Positions 9,519 to 17,335 are shown, numbered from the stretch's first letter. The stretch: 64,000 nt of DNA from an uncultured Prevotella sp. (GCA_934202525.1 CAKPYB010000006.1:1-64000); one strand, 5' to 3'. Notes: generated from the sequence alone by a model not told the origin. Numbers and translations are program-made.

Positions 9519-11090
9519 TTATCTATCAATATCAGGGATTACGAAATCGATTGCTGCACCTGTAGTGATGAGGTCGGCGATCTTCTGACCACGGAGCATT
9601 GGATCCAAGGCTCCTGTGAGTGAGAGACCCATCGGACGCATCTTCATACGGTATGGACTCTTGTCACCCTTTGAGTCGAGATATACACCAAACTCGCCGC
9701 TGGCACCCTCTACAGAGAAGTACCACTGTCCCTCTGGAACCTTGATGATTGGCTTCTGCTTGATGTAGTACTCACCCTCTGGAATGTTGTCAATCAACTG
9801 CTCGATGATGTCCAAGCTCTGATACAACTCCTGGATGTGTACATAGTAACGATCCATTGAATCGCAACCGGTAAGGGTGATTTCCTTCCACTCTACCTTG
9901 TCGTACATATCGTATGGATGACGCTTGCGGGTATCGTTCTTCCAACCTGATGCACGGCCTGCAGGACCGGTTACAGCATAGTTGATACAATCCTCAAGGT
10001 TCATTGGACCTACACCTTCGAGACGGTTGTGAGTAATCACGTTGTCGCCGAATACGTCGAGGTACTCCTGAATCATCGGACGGAGATACTTGCAGAGGGT
10101 CTTCACATTCTGAACGAAGTTAGGGTCGATATCTGCCTGCAGACCACCAATACGGTAGTAGTTCTGGATCAGACGGCCACCGGTTGTCTCCTCCATCACG
10201 TTCAATACGTGCTCACGGTCGCGCATACAGTAAAGGAATGCGGTCAAGGCACCCAAGTCCTGTGCGGTACAGCCGAGGTACAACAAGTGTGAGTCGATAC
10301 GCTGCAACTCATCCATGATGGTACGGATGTAGCGGATACGGTCTGAGAGTTCGATACCCATCGCCTCTTCGATAACGCCTACCAATGCGTGGCGGTGCAT
10401 CATCGCAGAGAGATAGTTCAGACGGTCGGTCAATGCCAAAGTCTGTGGATAGGTCATGTTCTCCCACATCTTCTCGATACCACGGTGGATATAACCGAGG
10501 TGTGGATAGATGCGCTTCACAGTCTCACCATCAATAACAGTCTGCAATCGGAGCACACCGTGGGTAGATGGGTGGTTAGGACCGATGTTGACTACATAGT
10601 CATCCTCGTCGAAGCGACGCTTCTCTGTAGCAACGAGATGTCCATCCTCGCTCAAGGAATACTCCACGGTGAAGTCATCCTCAGGCTCATCAGTGCAAGG
10701 GAACTTGTTTGCCTCAGGACTCATATCGAAGTCCTTGCGCAATGGATAGCCCTGGAAATCGGTACGGAGGAAGAGACGACGCATATCTGGGTGACCCAGG
10801 AACTTGATGCCGACGAAATCGAATACCTCACGCTCCAGGAGGTCAGCCACCTTCCAAAGGTTAATAACTGTAGGAATCACATCACTGCCATCCACCTTCT
10901 TGGCGATGGTCTTTACCGAGCAGCGCTCGTTGGTCTGAGTATTCTCGAGAATATAGATACATCCGAGACCTTCCTCACCGAAGTCTTCACCGATGATGGT
11001 AACAAGGTAGTCGAAATGCTTCTCGTTCTTCAACTTCGCCATTTCAGAAGCGAAATTATCAAAACTCAATTCAATATTATTCAGTTTCAT
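9519..11090 (-). CDS. nuoCD: NADH-quinone oxidoreductase fused subunits C and D
   Basis: This 523-residue fusion has a NuoC (30-kDa-like) domain at about residues 1-135, recognised by EREVFDFVGIKFLGHPDMRR, and a NuoD (49-kDa-like) domain from about 160 to the end. The NuoD part carries NIGPNHPSTHGVLRL, YPHLGYIHRGIEKMWENMTY and DPMLRGQKIADLITTGAAID. NuoD shapes the quinone pocket together with NuoB. NuoCD fusions occur in several bacterial groups, including enterics and Bacteroidetes. It lies between nuoB and nuoH in the operon. Confidence 0.96.
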   Translation of the reverse strand: MKLNNIELSFDNFASEMAKLKNEKHFDYLVTIIGEDFGEEGLGCIYILENTQTNERCSVKTIAKKVDGSDVIPTVINLWKVADLLEREVFDFVGIKFLGHPDMRRLFLRTDFQGYPLRKDFDMSPEANKFPCTDEPEDDFTVEYSLSEDGHLVATEKRRFDEDDYVVNIGPNHPSTHGVLRLQTVIDGETVKRIYPHLGYIHRGIEKMWENMTYPQTLALTDRLNYLSAMMHRHALVGVIEEAMGIELSDRIRYIRTIMDELQRIDSHLLYLGCTAQDLGALTAFLYCMRDREHVLNVMEETTGGRLIQNYYRIGGLQADIDPNFVQNVKTLCKYLRPMIQEYLDVFGDNVITHNRLEGVGPMNLEDCINYAVTGPAGRASGWKNDTRKRHPYDMYDKVEWKEITLTGCDSMDRYYVHIQELYQSLDIIEQLIDNIPEGEYYIKQKPIIKVPEGQWYFSVEGASGEFGVYLDSKGDKSPYRMKMRPMGLSLTGALDPMLRGQKIADLITTGAAIDFVIPDIDR

Positions 11091-11109
11091 GTTCTTATAC
11101 CTTATTATA

Positions 11110-11835
11110 TTAATCAGTTAGACCTTTCTGAGGGTCGAAATCCTCAGGTACTTCAGTTACGATGATAGGCTCCTTGTGTCCGAGCTTCTCGCTGGCAGAG
11201 AGATTCTCGTTGCTCAAGCCGCGGAGACCGCCCTTGCTCATAGAAAGTTCCTTCTCATCCTGAGACATCTTGTGGTTAGCACCACCGAAGAATTTCTCAA
11301 CCTTTACCTTACGCTGCAACTGCATCATACCGTAAAGGATTGCCTCAGGGCGTGGAGGACATCCAGGGATGTAAACATCCACAGGAACCAGCTCGCTGAT
11401 ACCACGAACCACGTTGTAGCTCTTCTTGAACGGACCACCAGAGATGGCGCATCCACCAACAGCCACTACATACTTAGGCTCAGCCATTTCATCGTACAAA
11501 CGTTTGAATACAGGTGCCATCTTATTGGTAATAGTACCGGCACACATGATCAAGTCAGCCTGACGTGGAGAGTTACGGGTTACCTCGAAACCGAAACGGG
11601 AGAAGTCGTAACGTGCACAACCTACAGCCATGAACTCGATACCACAGCAAGAAGTACCGAAGGTCAAAGACCAGAGAGAGTTACTGCGTCCCCAGTTGAT
11701 GGCAGCATCGAGTGAACCGACTACCACGTTAGCACCACCCTCATTGAGCTCCTGCGCAATCTTTTCGAGGGTATCATTGTCCTTAAACTCGTCGTAAGGA
11801 ATACTCTTGATAGAGGCTCTTTTGTTTACTTCCAT
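11110..11835 (-). CDS. nuoB: NADH-quinone oxidoreductase subunit B
   Basis: This subunit binds cluster N2, which passes electrons to quinone. The ligands appear in TSCCGIEF, MCAGTITNKMAPVF and YIPGCPPRPEAIL. I place the start at the ATG at 11835 (241 residues). The longer frame to 11856 begins at TTG, and a Shine-Dalgarno-like AAAGGAG sits 7 bp upstream of 11835. With this start the gene overlaps the end of nuoA by 10 bp. The C-terminus beyond about residue 185 is a charged extension not needed for the fold. Confidence 0.95.
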   Translation of the reverse strand: MEVNKRASIKSIPYDEFKDNDTLEKIAQELNEGGANVVVGSLDAAINWGRSNSLWSLTFGTSCCGIEFMAVGCARYDFSRFGFEVTRNSPRQADLIMCAGTITNKMAPVFKRLYDEMAEPKYVVAVGGCAISGGPFKKSYNVVRGISELVPVDVYIPGCPPRPEAILYGMMQLQRKVKVEKFFGGANHKMSQDEKELSMSKGGLRGLSNENLSASEKLGHKEPIIVTEVPEDFDPQKGLTD

Positions 11836-12176
11836 TCCAATGCTCCTTTCCGCCAAGCGTATGCAAGGCCAAATACCAATACCAACAAGAAGAACCCGAT
11901 GCTCACGAGAGCCATAGGTCCAAACTGCTTAACTACGACTGCCCATGGGTAAAGCAATACTGTCTCGATATCAAACATCAGGAAAAGGATGGCGAAGAGG
12001 TAGTAGCCGATATGTGATGGCAACCATGAGCTGCCACGTGTCGGAATACCGCACTCAAAAGGTTCACCCTTTACCGGATTGTATGAACGAGGACCGATCA
12101 ACTTCGCGATGACATAAGCAGCCACCACCAAGGTTACAGCCGTCAGCAAAACGGTGATAAATAGTGTAAAGTTCAT
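11826..12176 (-). CDS. nuoA: NADH-quinone oxidoreductase subunit A
   Basis: This 116-residue, three-helix membrane subunit is the first gene of the operon. Diagnostic features are GEPFECGIPTRGSS (near residue 38) and LFDIE-type acidic residues in FLMFDIETVLLYPWA (near 66). The start follows a leader of about 40 nt behind the -7 element at 12222-12229. Its end overlaps the nuoB start, so translation is probably coupled. Confidence 0.95.
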   Translation of the reverse strand: MNFTLFITVLLTAVTLVVAAYVIAKLIGPRSYNPVKGEPFECGIPTRGSSWLPSHIGYYLFAILFLMFDIETVLLYPWAVVVKQFGPMALVSIGFFLLVLVFGLAYAWRKGALEWK

Positions 12177-12185
12177 AAATTTGTT

Positions 12186-12195
12186 ATAACGTTAT
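12186..12195. promoter_or_regulatory. Perfect 10-bp palindrome in the nuoA leader
   Basis: ATAACGTTAT lies between the predicted transcription start (about 12215) and the nuoA start codon. Its 8-bp core TAACGTTA is also present at 21609-21616 in the mannan locus control region. It could be an operator, but A/T-rich spacers produce such palindromes by chance. Confidence 0.3.
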
Positions 12196-12221
12196 TTTAT
12201 ATAAATGCTTCTAAGCGGCTG

Positions 12222-12229
12222 CAAAGGTA
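12222..12229 (-). promoter_or_regulatory. -7 element of the nuo operon
   Basis: The minus strand reads TACCTTTG (TAnnTTTG consensus), 46 bp upstream of the nuoA start. Confidence 0.55.
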
Positions 12230-12300
12230 ACACTTTTTTCTGAAAGAACACGTTTTTTTATGGTTTAATTTACAATCAAATTTAAAAAAAACAAAAAACA

Positions 12301-12417
12301 GCCTTTTTCATCATCCTACGGATAGCGATACTACCTGGATTTCGCAAGAATCCATGCATAAAACTGCAGGAACTTCAGAAGGAGATAGTTCTGCTGGCGC
12401 AGGAAGATGATTGAATA
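12301..12417 (+). pseudogene. Possible orphan C-terminal coding remnant
   Basis: In one plus frame, about 38 codons run without a stop and end LQELQKEIVLLAQEDD. The stop codon lies in the first unit of the adjacent repeat array. No start codon is available, because a stop lies at 12283-12285. The peptide has a charged helical look but no family was recognised. It may be a gene remnant or chance. Confidence 0.2.
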
Positions 12418-12714
12418 AGCAGAAGAATATGATTGAATAAGCGTATTCAGATGATTGAATAAGCGGAAGAATATGATTGAATAAGCATATTCAGATGTTT
12501 GAATAAGCGAAAGGATATGATTGAATAAGCGAAAGGAGACGTTTCTTTGGGTTCAAAGAGTCGTCTCTTTTAGTTTTAGGAGACTGCTTTTCGAGTTGAA
12601 GGAGACTGCTTCTCGAAGGTTGCCACTAGGCTCAGCAGCTCTGCTGAGCCTAGTCAGCAGCTCTGCCGACTGCAGTCAGCAGGTCTGCCGAGCCTAGTGA
12701 CAACACCTTTTAAT
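12407..12714. repeat. 22-bp phased repeat array B1 (14 units)
   Basis: Six copies of ATGATTGAATAAGC (one ATGTTTG variant) start at 12407, 12429, 12451, 12473, 12495 and 12517, exactly 22 bp apart, with alternating 8-bp linkers. The phase continues through different families. Units ending in GAG or GGAG follow to about 12604. Units built on CAGCAGCTCTGCTGAG-type dyads follow to 12692, for example CTCAGCAG/CTGCTGAG. Array B2 then begins. There is no coding capacity. Confidence 0.85.
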
Positions 12715-12906
12715 CGTACAACTACAACCCTTATAGTCGTACAACCATACACCCTATAGTTGTACGACCATACACCCTTTAGTTGTACAAATATAACCCT
12801 TTTAGTCGTACAACCATAAACCCTTTAGTTGTACAACTATAACCCTTTTAGTTGTACAACCATAACCCTTTTAGTTGTACAACCATAACCCTTTTAGTTG
12901 TACAAC
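12713..12906. repeat. 23-bp array of nine GTTGTACAAC palindromes (array B2)
   Basis: Sites start at 12713, 12736, 12759, 12782, 12805, 12828, 12851, 12874 and 12897, exactly 23 bp apart. The consensus GTTGTACAAC is a perfect palindrome. Variants are ATCGTACAAC (site 1), GTCGTACAAC (2 and 5), GTTGTACGAC (3, the reverse complement of site 2) and GTTGTACAAA (4). The linkers are CYATAACCCTTTTA-like. Even spacing at about two helical turns resembles an iteron or operator array. Nothing is encoded. Confidence 0.9.
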
Positions 12907-12911
12907 CATAA

Positions 12912-12964
12912 ACGCAAGCCCGCCAGGCGTTCCTTTTTACACCTAGCGGGCTTGCGTTTTTTAC
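12912..12964 (+). terminator. Strong plus-strand terminator after array B2, with no plus-strand gene
   Basis: A perfect 12-bp stem, ACGCAAGCCCGC (12912-12923) with GCGGGCTTGCGT (12946-12957), is followed by a T-run on the plus strand. In the minus direction only TTTATGG follows, a poor tract. The nearest gene on either side is on the minus strand. It may mark the 3' end of a plus-strand RNA covering the repeat array, or end dNK transcripts inefficiently. Confidence 0.65.
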
Positions 12965-13009
12965 CTTTTTACTTTTTTACCTTTTTACCTTTATGATAAG
13001 GACTTGGGG

Positions 13010-13050
13010 GGACTAGCGATGGAATCGCTAGGAACGGGGGCGCAAAGGGG
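13010..13050. repeat. 41-bp hairpin repeat, copy 1
   Basis: The hairpin CTAGCGATGGAATCGCTAG is followed by a G-rich tail GAACGGGGGCGCAAAGGGG. A near-identical copy lies at 13772-13812. Each copy sits downstream of one deoxynucleoside kinase gene, next to a run of TTTTTACC-type units. Confidence 0.8.
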
Positions 13051-13054
13051 TTAA

Positions 13055-13093
13055 GGTTCTTTTTACCTTTTTACCCTTTTACTTTTTTACCTT
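13055..13093 (-). repeat. Purine-rich 8-bp-period tract downstream of kinase 1
   Basis: On the sense (minus) strand this is a run of GGTAAAAA/AGTAAAAA units about 10 bp past the stop codon. The same tract type abuts the ends of the second kinase gene (13820-13895) and the GH26 gene (18641-18676), in the same orientation relative to transcription. Confidence 0.6.
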
Positions 13094-13102
13094 TAAAAGC
13101 CT

Positions 13103-13729
13103 TTAATCCCCCTTTTCAGCAAACAGGCCGAAGAGTTCGGCATCTATCAGGTCAGTAACCTTTCTAAAGTCTTCTGGATTCTCTCCGAACTCCAGATTAT
13201 CACCATCGATGATGATGAGGCGACCTTTATAATCCTTGATCCAATCCTCATAACGCTTGTTCAAGCCCTGGAGGTAATCAATGCGGATGCTCTTCTCGAA
13301 ATCGCGGCCACGCTTCTCGATATGCTTCACGAGCGTCGGAATGCTGCTCTTGATATATATCATCAGGTCTGGGAGTTTCACCAGACTGATCATCAGTTCG
13401 AAGAGGTCAGTATAGTTCTTGAAATCCCTATCGCTCATCATACCAATATCATGAAGATTAGGCGCAAAGATACGCGCATCCTCAAAGATGGTTCTGTCCT
13501 GTACGATAGTCTGCTCTGAACGGGAAATCTCCACAACATCATGGAATCGCTTGTTCAGAAAGTAAATCTGAAGATTAAACGACCAACGTTCCATATCCTT
13601 GTAATAATCAGCCAGATATGGATTATTATCTACTGGCTCGAAATTAGCTTTCCAGCCATATCTCTTGGCAAGCATCTTGGTTAATGTTGTCTTGCCGCTA
13701 CCTATATTTCCTGCTATTGCTATATGCAT
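13103..13729 (-). CDS. Deoxynucleoside kinase, paralogue 1
   Basis: This 208-residue P-loop enzyme phosphorylates deoxynucleosides for nucleotide salvage. GNIGSGKT at residues 7-14 is the phosphate-binding loop. EPVDNNPYLADYYKD contains the substrate-binding glutamate, QDRTIFED the DRT/ERS-type motif (near 77), and KRGRDFE the LID arginines (near 138). This pattern fits the dNK/dGK/dAK family; the preferred nucleoside cannot be read from sequence. It lies 160 bp downstream of a paralogue with roughly half its residues identical. The two may form a heterodimer, as known in lactobacilli, or have different specificity. Confidence 0.9.
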   Translation of the reverse strand: MHIAIAGNIGSGKTTLTKMLAKRYGWKANFEPVDNNPYLADYYKDMERWSFNLQIYFLNKRFHDVVEISRSEQTIVQDRTIFEDARIFAPNLHDIGMMSDRDFKNYTDLFELMISLVKLPDLMIYIKSSIPTLVKHIEKRGRDFEKSIRIDYLQGLNKRYEDWIKDYKGRLIIIDGDNLEFGENPEDFRKVTDLIDAELFGLFAEKGD

Positions 13730-13771
13730 CTTTGTTGTTAATGTTGAATGTTAAATGTTGAATGTTGAATT

Positions 13772-13812
13772 GGACTAGCGATGGAATCGCTAGGAACGGG
13801 GGCGCAAAGGGG
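13772..13812. repeat. 41-bp hairpin repeat, copy 2
   Basis: This copy has the same hairpin CTAGCGATGGAATCGCTAG and G-rich tail as 13010-13050. It lies between the two kinase genes and is preceded by 7-bp TGTTRAA repeats at 13738-13770. Confidence 0.8.
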
Positions 13813-13819
13813 GAAGGCT

Positions 13820-13895
13820 CTTTTTACTTTTTTACCTTTTTACTTTTTTACCTTTAAAAGCCCTTTTACCTTTTTACCTTTTTACTTTTTTACCT
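13820..13895 (-). repeat. Purine-rich 8-bp-period tract at the stop of kinase 2
   Basis: The sense strand reads AGGTAAAAAAGTAAAAAGG and continues; its first TAA is the stop codon of the second kinase. Each 8-bp unit brings a TAA, and the period of 8 walks stops through all three frames. Confidence 0.65.
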
Positions 13896-14513
13896 TTCCG
13901 AAAAGAGGCCGAAGAGCTTGGCATCTATCTTATCTACGATTTCACCAAACTGCTTGGGATTGTGCTCGAAATCGAGATTATCAACTTCTACGATAAGCAC
14001 CTTACCCTTATACTTATTCATGATAAAATCTTCGTAAAGATTGTTGATACCTTCCAGATAATCCAGAGGCATCTTCTGCTCATAATCACGACCACGCTTC
14101 TGGATATTCTTCACGAGGTGAGGAACTGAAGAACGGAGATAAATCATCAGTTCAGGCATCTCTACCACTTCCATCATCGACTCGAAAAGCTCCATATAAG
14201 TCTCGTAGTCGCGCTGATCCATGTTGCCCATCTTCCGGTTGTTAGCCGCAAAGACATAAACGCCCTCAAAGATGGTGCGGTCCTGGATGACCGTCTCCTT
14301 ACTGTGTTGGATTTCCAGCAGATTCTTGAATCGCTGCTTCAGATAGAACACCTCCATATTGAGTGCCCATCGCGAGATATCCTTGTAATAGTCATCGATA
14401 TAGGGGTTTTCAGCCACGGGTTCCAAGTACTGTTTCCATCCATAATGTTTAGAAAGCATCTTGGTGAGTGTTGTCTTTCCACTACCGATATTTCCTGCTA
14501 TTGCTATATACAT
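13890..14513 (-). CDS. Deoxynucleoside kinase, paralogue 2
   Basis: This 207-residue enzyme is the upstream member of the kinase pair. It has the P-loop GNIGSGKT at residues 7-14, EPVAENPYIDDYYKD, QDRTIFEG near 77 and the LID segment KRGRDYE. All catalytic features are intact, so it is probably active. Substrate specificity is unknown. The promoter is the -7 element at 14574-14581. The 3' end runs into a purine-rich repeat, so the stop codon lies inside repeat sequence. Confidence 0.9.
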   Translation of the reverse strand: MYIAIAGNIGSGKTTLTKMLSKHYGWKQYLEPVAENPYIDDYYKDISRWALNMEVFYLKQRFKNLLEIQHSKETVIQDRTIFEGVYVFAANNRKMGNMDQRDYETYMELFESMMEVVEMPELMIYLRSSVPHLVKNIQKRGRDYEQKMPLDYLEGINNLYEDFIMNKYKGKVLIVEVDNLDFEHNPKQFGEIVDKIDAKLFGLFSER

Positions 14514-14573
14514 TTATTAATACGAATAATTTACAATTTATAATGAATAATGGGGCTGGCGCCGCATTGGCTG

Positions 14574-14581
14574 CAAAAGTA
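14574..14581 (-). promoter_or_regulatory. -7 element of the deoxynucleoside kinase unit
   Basis: The minus strand reads TACTTTTG, 60 bp upstream of the second kinase start. Confidence 0.5.
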
Positions 14582-14603
14582 CAATAAAAAATCGGGATAA
14601 ACA

Positions 14604-14643
14604 AAAAAATCCAAGCAAATATATGATTTGCTTGGATTTTTGT
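14604..14643 (-). terminator. Terminator after the 2-epimerase gene
   Basis: The stem AATCCAAGCAAAT / ATTTGCTTGGATT has a short loop and T-runs on both sides. It closes the minus-strand mannan operon. Confidence 0.8.
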
Positions 14644-14675
14644 ATTCTATTCCTGTCTTGCAGGGATTCGGTATT

Positions 14676-15857
14676 CTAATATTCACGTTCGATGAGTTCG
14701 AGGCACATGCGGGAGTTGTGGTAAGGACATTTCCAGAAACCAGCCTTATCATCCTCCTTGTTCACCGTACCATCTTCCAGGATAGCCCAGTGCCACTCAC
14801 CGTTCTTGGCATCCAGCAGATGCTTGGCTACATAGTTCCAGCAGGAGATGGCAACCAAGAGATTCTCTTCGGTACGGAAATACTGATAGAGGTCGATATG
14901 GCCGATGATGTTCTCACACTGCACCCACCACTGGCGCTGGAGATCAAACTTATCTCCATCCTTCCAATGCTCATAAACCATACTGCCATCTGGACGCAGA
15001 CCTTCATCTGCAGCATCGGCGATACGGCGGATGATGCGCTCTATCTTATGCAGCACCTCCTTGTCATCCAAAACCAGAGCGGTTTCGTGGAGCAACCAGG
15101 AAGCTTCGATATCATGACCGTAACTCTCGATATTACGCTTGCCCTCCCACTCATCATTGAAGAAGAGATCGAGGTGATAAGTCTCCTTGTCCAGAAGCTT
15201 ATCGGTGAAGATGTCGAGGAGATTGCGGATGCTCTTCTCCAGTTCCGGAGTCTTCCAAACACGATAAAGATTGGTATATGGCTCAATGATATGAAGATGA
15301 GTATTCATCGTACGGGAACCATTCTCGTCCTTATCAGAGAGACGCATGTCTGCAATCGGATTCCACTCACGGGTCAATGCCTCGATATATCCGTTGTTCT
15401 TGGCATCAAAGGCATGCTGCTCTATGTCATGATACAGCGAGATAGCGATATCCAATGCCTCCTTGTCGCCTGTTGCACGGGCATACTCCGAGAAGCCATA
15501 GATGGCAAAGCCGATGGCATAAGTCTGCTTCTTGGTATCAAGCGGATTGCCCTGATAGTCAACACTCCAGTAGATGCCGCCATATTCCTTGTCGAGGAAA
15601 TGATCGCGCACATACTCCTTGGCACGGGTGGCAGCCTCGAGATACTCTGGCTTCTTCAACACACGGTAGGCAGCAGAAAACGCCCAGAGGATACGGGCAT
15701 TCATCACTGCTCCCTTCTCGGCTACAGGATGTACCTGGTCGTTACCGTCTACACGTCCATAAAAGCCGCCGTTTTCTTCATCTTTCACTTTCGTCAACCA
15801 ATAGCTGAGGATGTTGTTCTCCAGAACATCCCGCATCGTTTCTTTTAGATTTTCCAT
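14676..15857 (-). CDS. Mannobiose/cellobiose 2-epimerase (AGE family)
   Basis: This 393-residue (alpha/alpha)6-barrel enzyme of the N-acylglucosamine 2-epimerase superfamily has the length of cellobiose 2-epimerases. Family motifs are NGGFYGRVD, the histidine-bearing RTMNTHLHIIEPYTNLYR (near 183), ESYGHDIEASWLL (near 245), RQWWVQCENIIGHIDLY (near 310) and the C-terminal WKCPYHNSRMCLEL. In Bacteroides fragilis a homologue next to a GH130 phosphorylase converts mannobiose to 4-O-beta-mannosylglucose. The GH130 and transporter beside this gene point to the same reaction. No signal peptide is visible, so it is cytoplasmic. Confidence 0.9.
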   Translation of the reverse strand: MENLKETMRDVLENNILSYWLTKVKDEENGGFYGRVDGNDQVHPVAEKGAVMNARILWAFSAAYRVLKKPEYLEAATRAKEYVRDHFLDKEYGGIYWSVDYQGNPLDTKKQTYAIGFAIYGFSEYARATGDKEALDIAISLYHDIEQHAFDAKNNGYIEALTREWNPIADMRLSDKDENGSRTMNTHLHIIEPYTNLYRVWKTPELEKSIRNLLDIFTDKLLDKETYHLDLFFNDEWEGKRNIESYGHDIEASWLLHETALVLDDKEVLHKIERIIRRIADAADEGLRPDGSMVYEHWKDGDKFDLQRQWWVQCENIIGHIDLYQYFRTEENLLVAISCWNYVAKHLLDAKNGEWHWAILEDGTVNKEDDKAGFWKCPYHNSRMCLELIEREY

Positions 15858-15898
15858 TTTTCCTTTCTTAATAGTGATTATTAGTTATGTTATCTGTG

Positions 15899-17242
15899 TT
15901 ATTTGCGGATAGGGAACTTCCAAGACAGCACCATCAGCAGGAAGGCGATGACGGCTGGGAAGAGTGAGAACAATGACCATACCATCGTAAGCACAGAGTC
16001 GGTGACACTGGCTGGGTCGATCATCGTATTACCCATCTTATCTGTTATCATGTTGGCACCTGCCCAGCCCAGGAAGAGGGCGATGAGAGAACCGGAAATG
16101 GCAGTACCAAACTTCTGGCTCATCGTACCGGAAGAGAAGATAAGACCTGTAGCAGATGTTCCGAAATGCTCGGTATGGTAGTCGGCTACATCGGCATACA
16201 TAGACCACATCAATGGCGAATAGATACCGATACCCATAGAGGTAAGGATAACGATAACTATCATCACCCAGATATAGGATGGATCCATCGGGATGAAGAA
16301 GAAGACTACCGAGAGAACCAGACAGAGTGCTGCTGCCCAGAAGAATGCCATGCGCTTGCTACCTACCAGACGGGTGAACCAAGGAGATACACCACCGAAA
16401 ATCATACAGGTTACTTCACCGAACGCCATGAAAACGGTATAGTTGATAATCAGTCCCTCGATGGTTACATTGCCATGCAGACAGTAATCGAACATATAGC
16501 CGGCTACGGCATAGCGGAATCCGTTGAAGAAGTTGGTGCATACGGCGATGGCTGTCATATAGAGCCAAGCCTTGTTGTGAACGAGGTCAGCAAACTGCTG
16601 GAAAGAGAACTTCTCAGCGCGCTTCGGTTTCAGGCGCTCCGTGGTAAAGAGACCACAAACCAACGTCATCACAGCTGCAATAATACCGAGCACGGCACCA
16701 ATGACAGCATACTGATGAGCGGCAGAACCACCTACCATCTTCTGGAGATAAGGGAAAGAAAGCAGGGTGACGAATCCCATGGCATAAGCACCCACCATAC
16801 GGAAAGAAGAGAACTGGTTCTTCTCATCATCATCCTCGGTCATCACACCGAGCAATGAGCCGTAAGGCACATTCACCATGGTATATACCGCCATCATCAG
16901 CAGATAGAGGGCGTAAGCATAGATTCGCTTGCCCACAGGACCGAAGTCTGGTGTATAGAGCAAGAGTGCGAATATCAATCCGAAAGGAATGGCACCATAG
17001 ATGAGCCAAGGACGGTAGGTTCCGAAACGACTCTGTGTACGGTCGGCAAGCGTACCCATCAGCGGGTCGGTAACCACATCGAACATGCGGGCTACGAGCA
17101 TCAGTACTGCCGCATCCGCAAACGAGAGTCCGAAGACATTTGTAAAAAACAGAGGAAAAGCGATAGACATCACCTTCCATACAATACCACCCGCAGCGGC
17201 ATCACCCAATGCATAAGCTATTTTTTCTTTTAAACGAGCCAT
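15899..17242 (-). CDS. GPH/MFS-type sugar transporter, probably for mannobiose
   Basis: This 447-residue protein with about 12 transmembrane segments belongs to the glycoside-pentoside-hexuronide:cation symporter family. Diagnostic stretches are VARMFDVVTDPLMGTLADRT (near residue 50) and RFGTYRPWLIYGAIPFGL (near 72). Such carriers move di- and oligosaccharides across the inner membrane with a cation. It lies 41 bp upstream of the 2-epimerase and downstream of the GH130 gene, so mannobiose is the likely substrate. This is inferred from context. The 7-bp repeat upstream separates it from the terminator at 17382-17441. Confidence 0.88.
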   Translation of the reverse strand: MARLKEKIAYALGDAAAGGIVWKVMSIAFPLFFTNVFGLSFADAAVLMLVARMFDVVTDPLMGTLADRTQSRFGTYRPWLIYGAIPFGLIFALLLYTPDFGPVGKRIYAYALYLLMMAVYTMVNVPYGSLLGVMTEDDDEKNQFSSFRMVGAYAMGFVTLLSFPYLQKMVGGSAAHQYAVIGAVLGIIAAVMTLVCGLFTTERLKPKRAEKFSFQQFADLVHNKAWLYMTAIAVCTNFFNGFRYAVAGYMFDYCLHGNVTIEGLIINYTVFMAFGEVTCMIFGGVSPWFTRLVGSKRMAFFWAAALCLVLSVVFFFIPMDPSYIWVMIVIVILTSMGIGIYSPLMWSMYADVADYHTEHFGTSATGLIFSSGTMSQKFGTAISGSLIALFLGWAGANMITDKMGNTMIDPASVTDSVLTMVWSLFSLFPAVIAFLLMVLSWKFPIRK

Positions 17243-17251
17243 TGTTTTTAT

Positions 17252-17335
17252 TTTTAATGTTAAATGTTGAGTGTTGAATGTTGAATGTTGAGTGTTGAAT
17301 GTTAAGTGTTAAATGTTAAATGTTAAGTATTAACT
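17252..17335. repeat. 7-bp tandem repeat (TGTTRAA/TGTTGAG)
   Basis: About a dozen degenerate TGTTGAA, TGTTGAG or TGTTAAA units stand in tandem between the transporter and the GH130 terminator. Shorter tracts of the same repeat lie at 13738-13770 and 19838-19866. Confidence 0.8.

Noticed and set aside
11836..11856. Upstream TTG start of nuoB
   Set aside because: The ATG at 11835 has a Shine-Dalgarno-like AAAGGAG at good distance.
14628..15848. 406-codon plus-strand frame
   Set aside because: It is antisense to the 2-epimerase gene and its hydrophobic composition is the mirror of that coding sequence.
17252..17335. Operator array
   Set aside because: The 7-bp TGTTRAA repeat is degenerate, found at several gene ends and without dyads; it looks like a simple slippage repeat.
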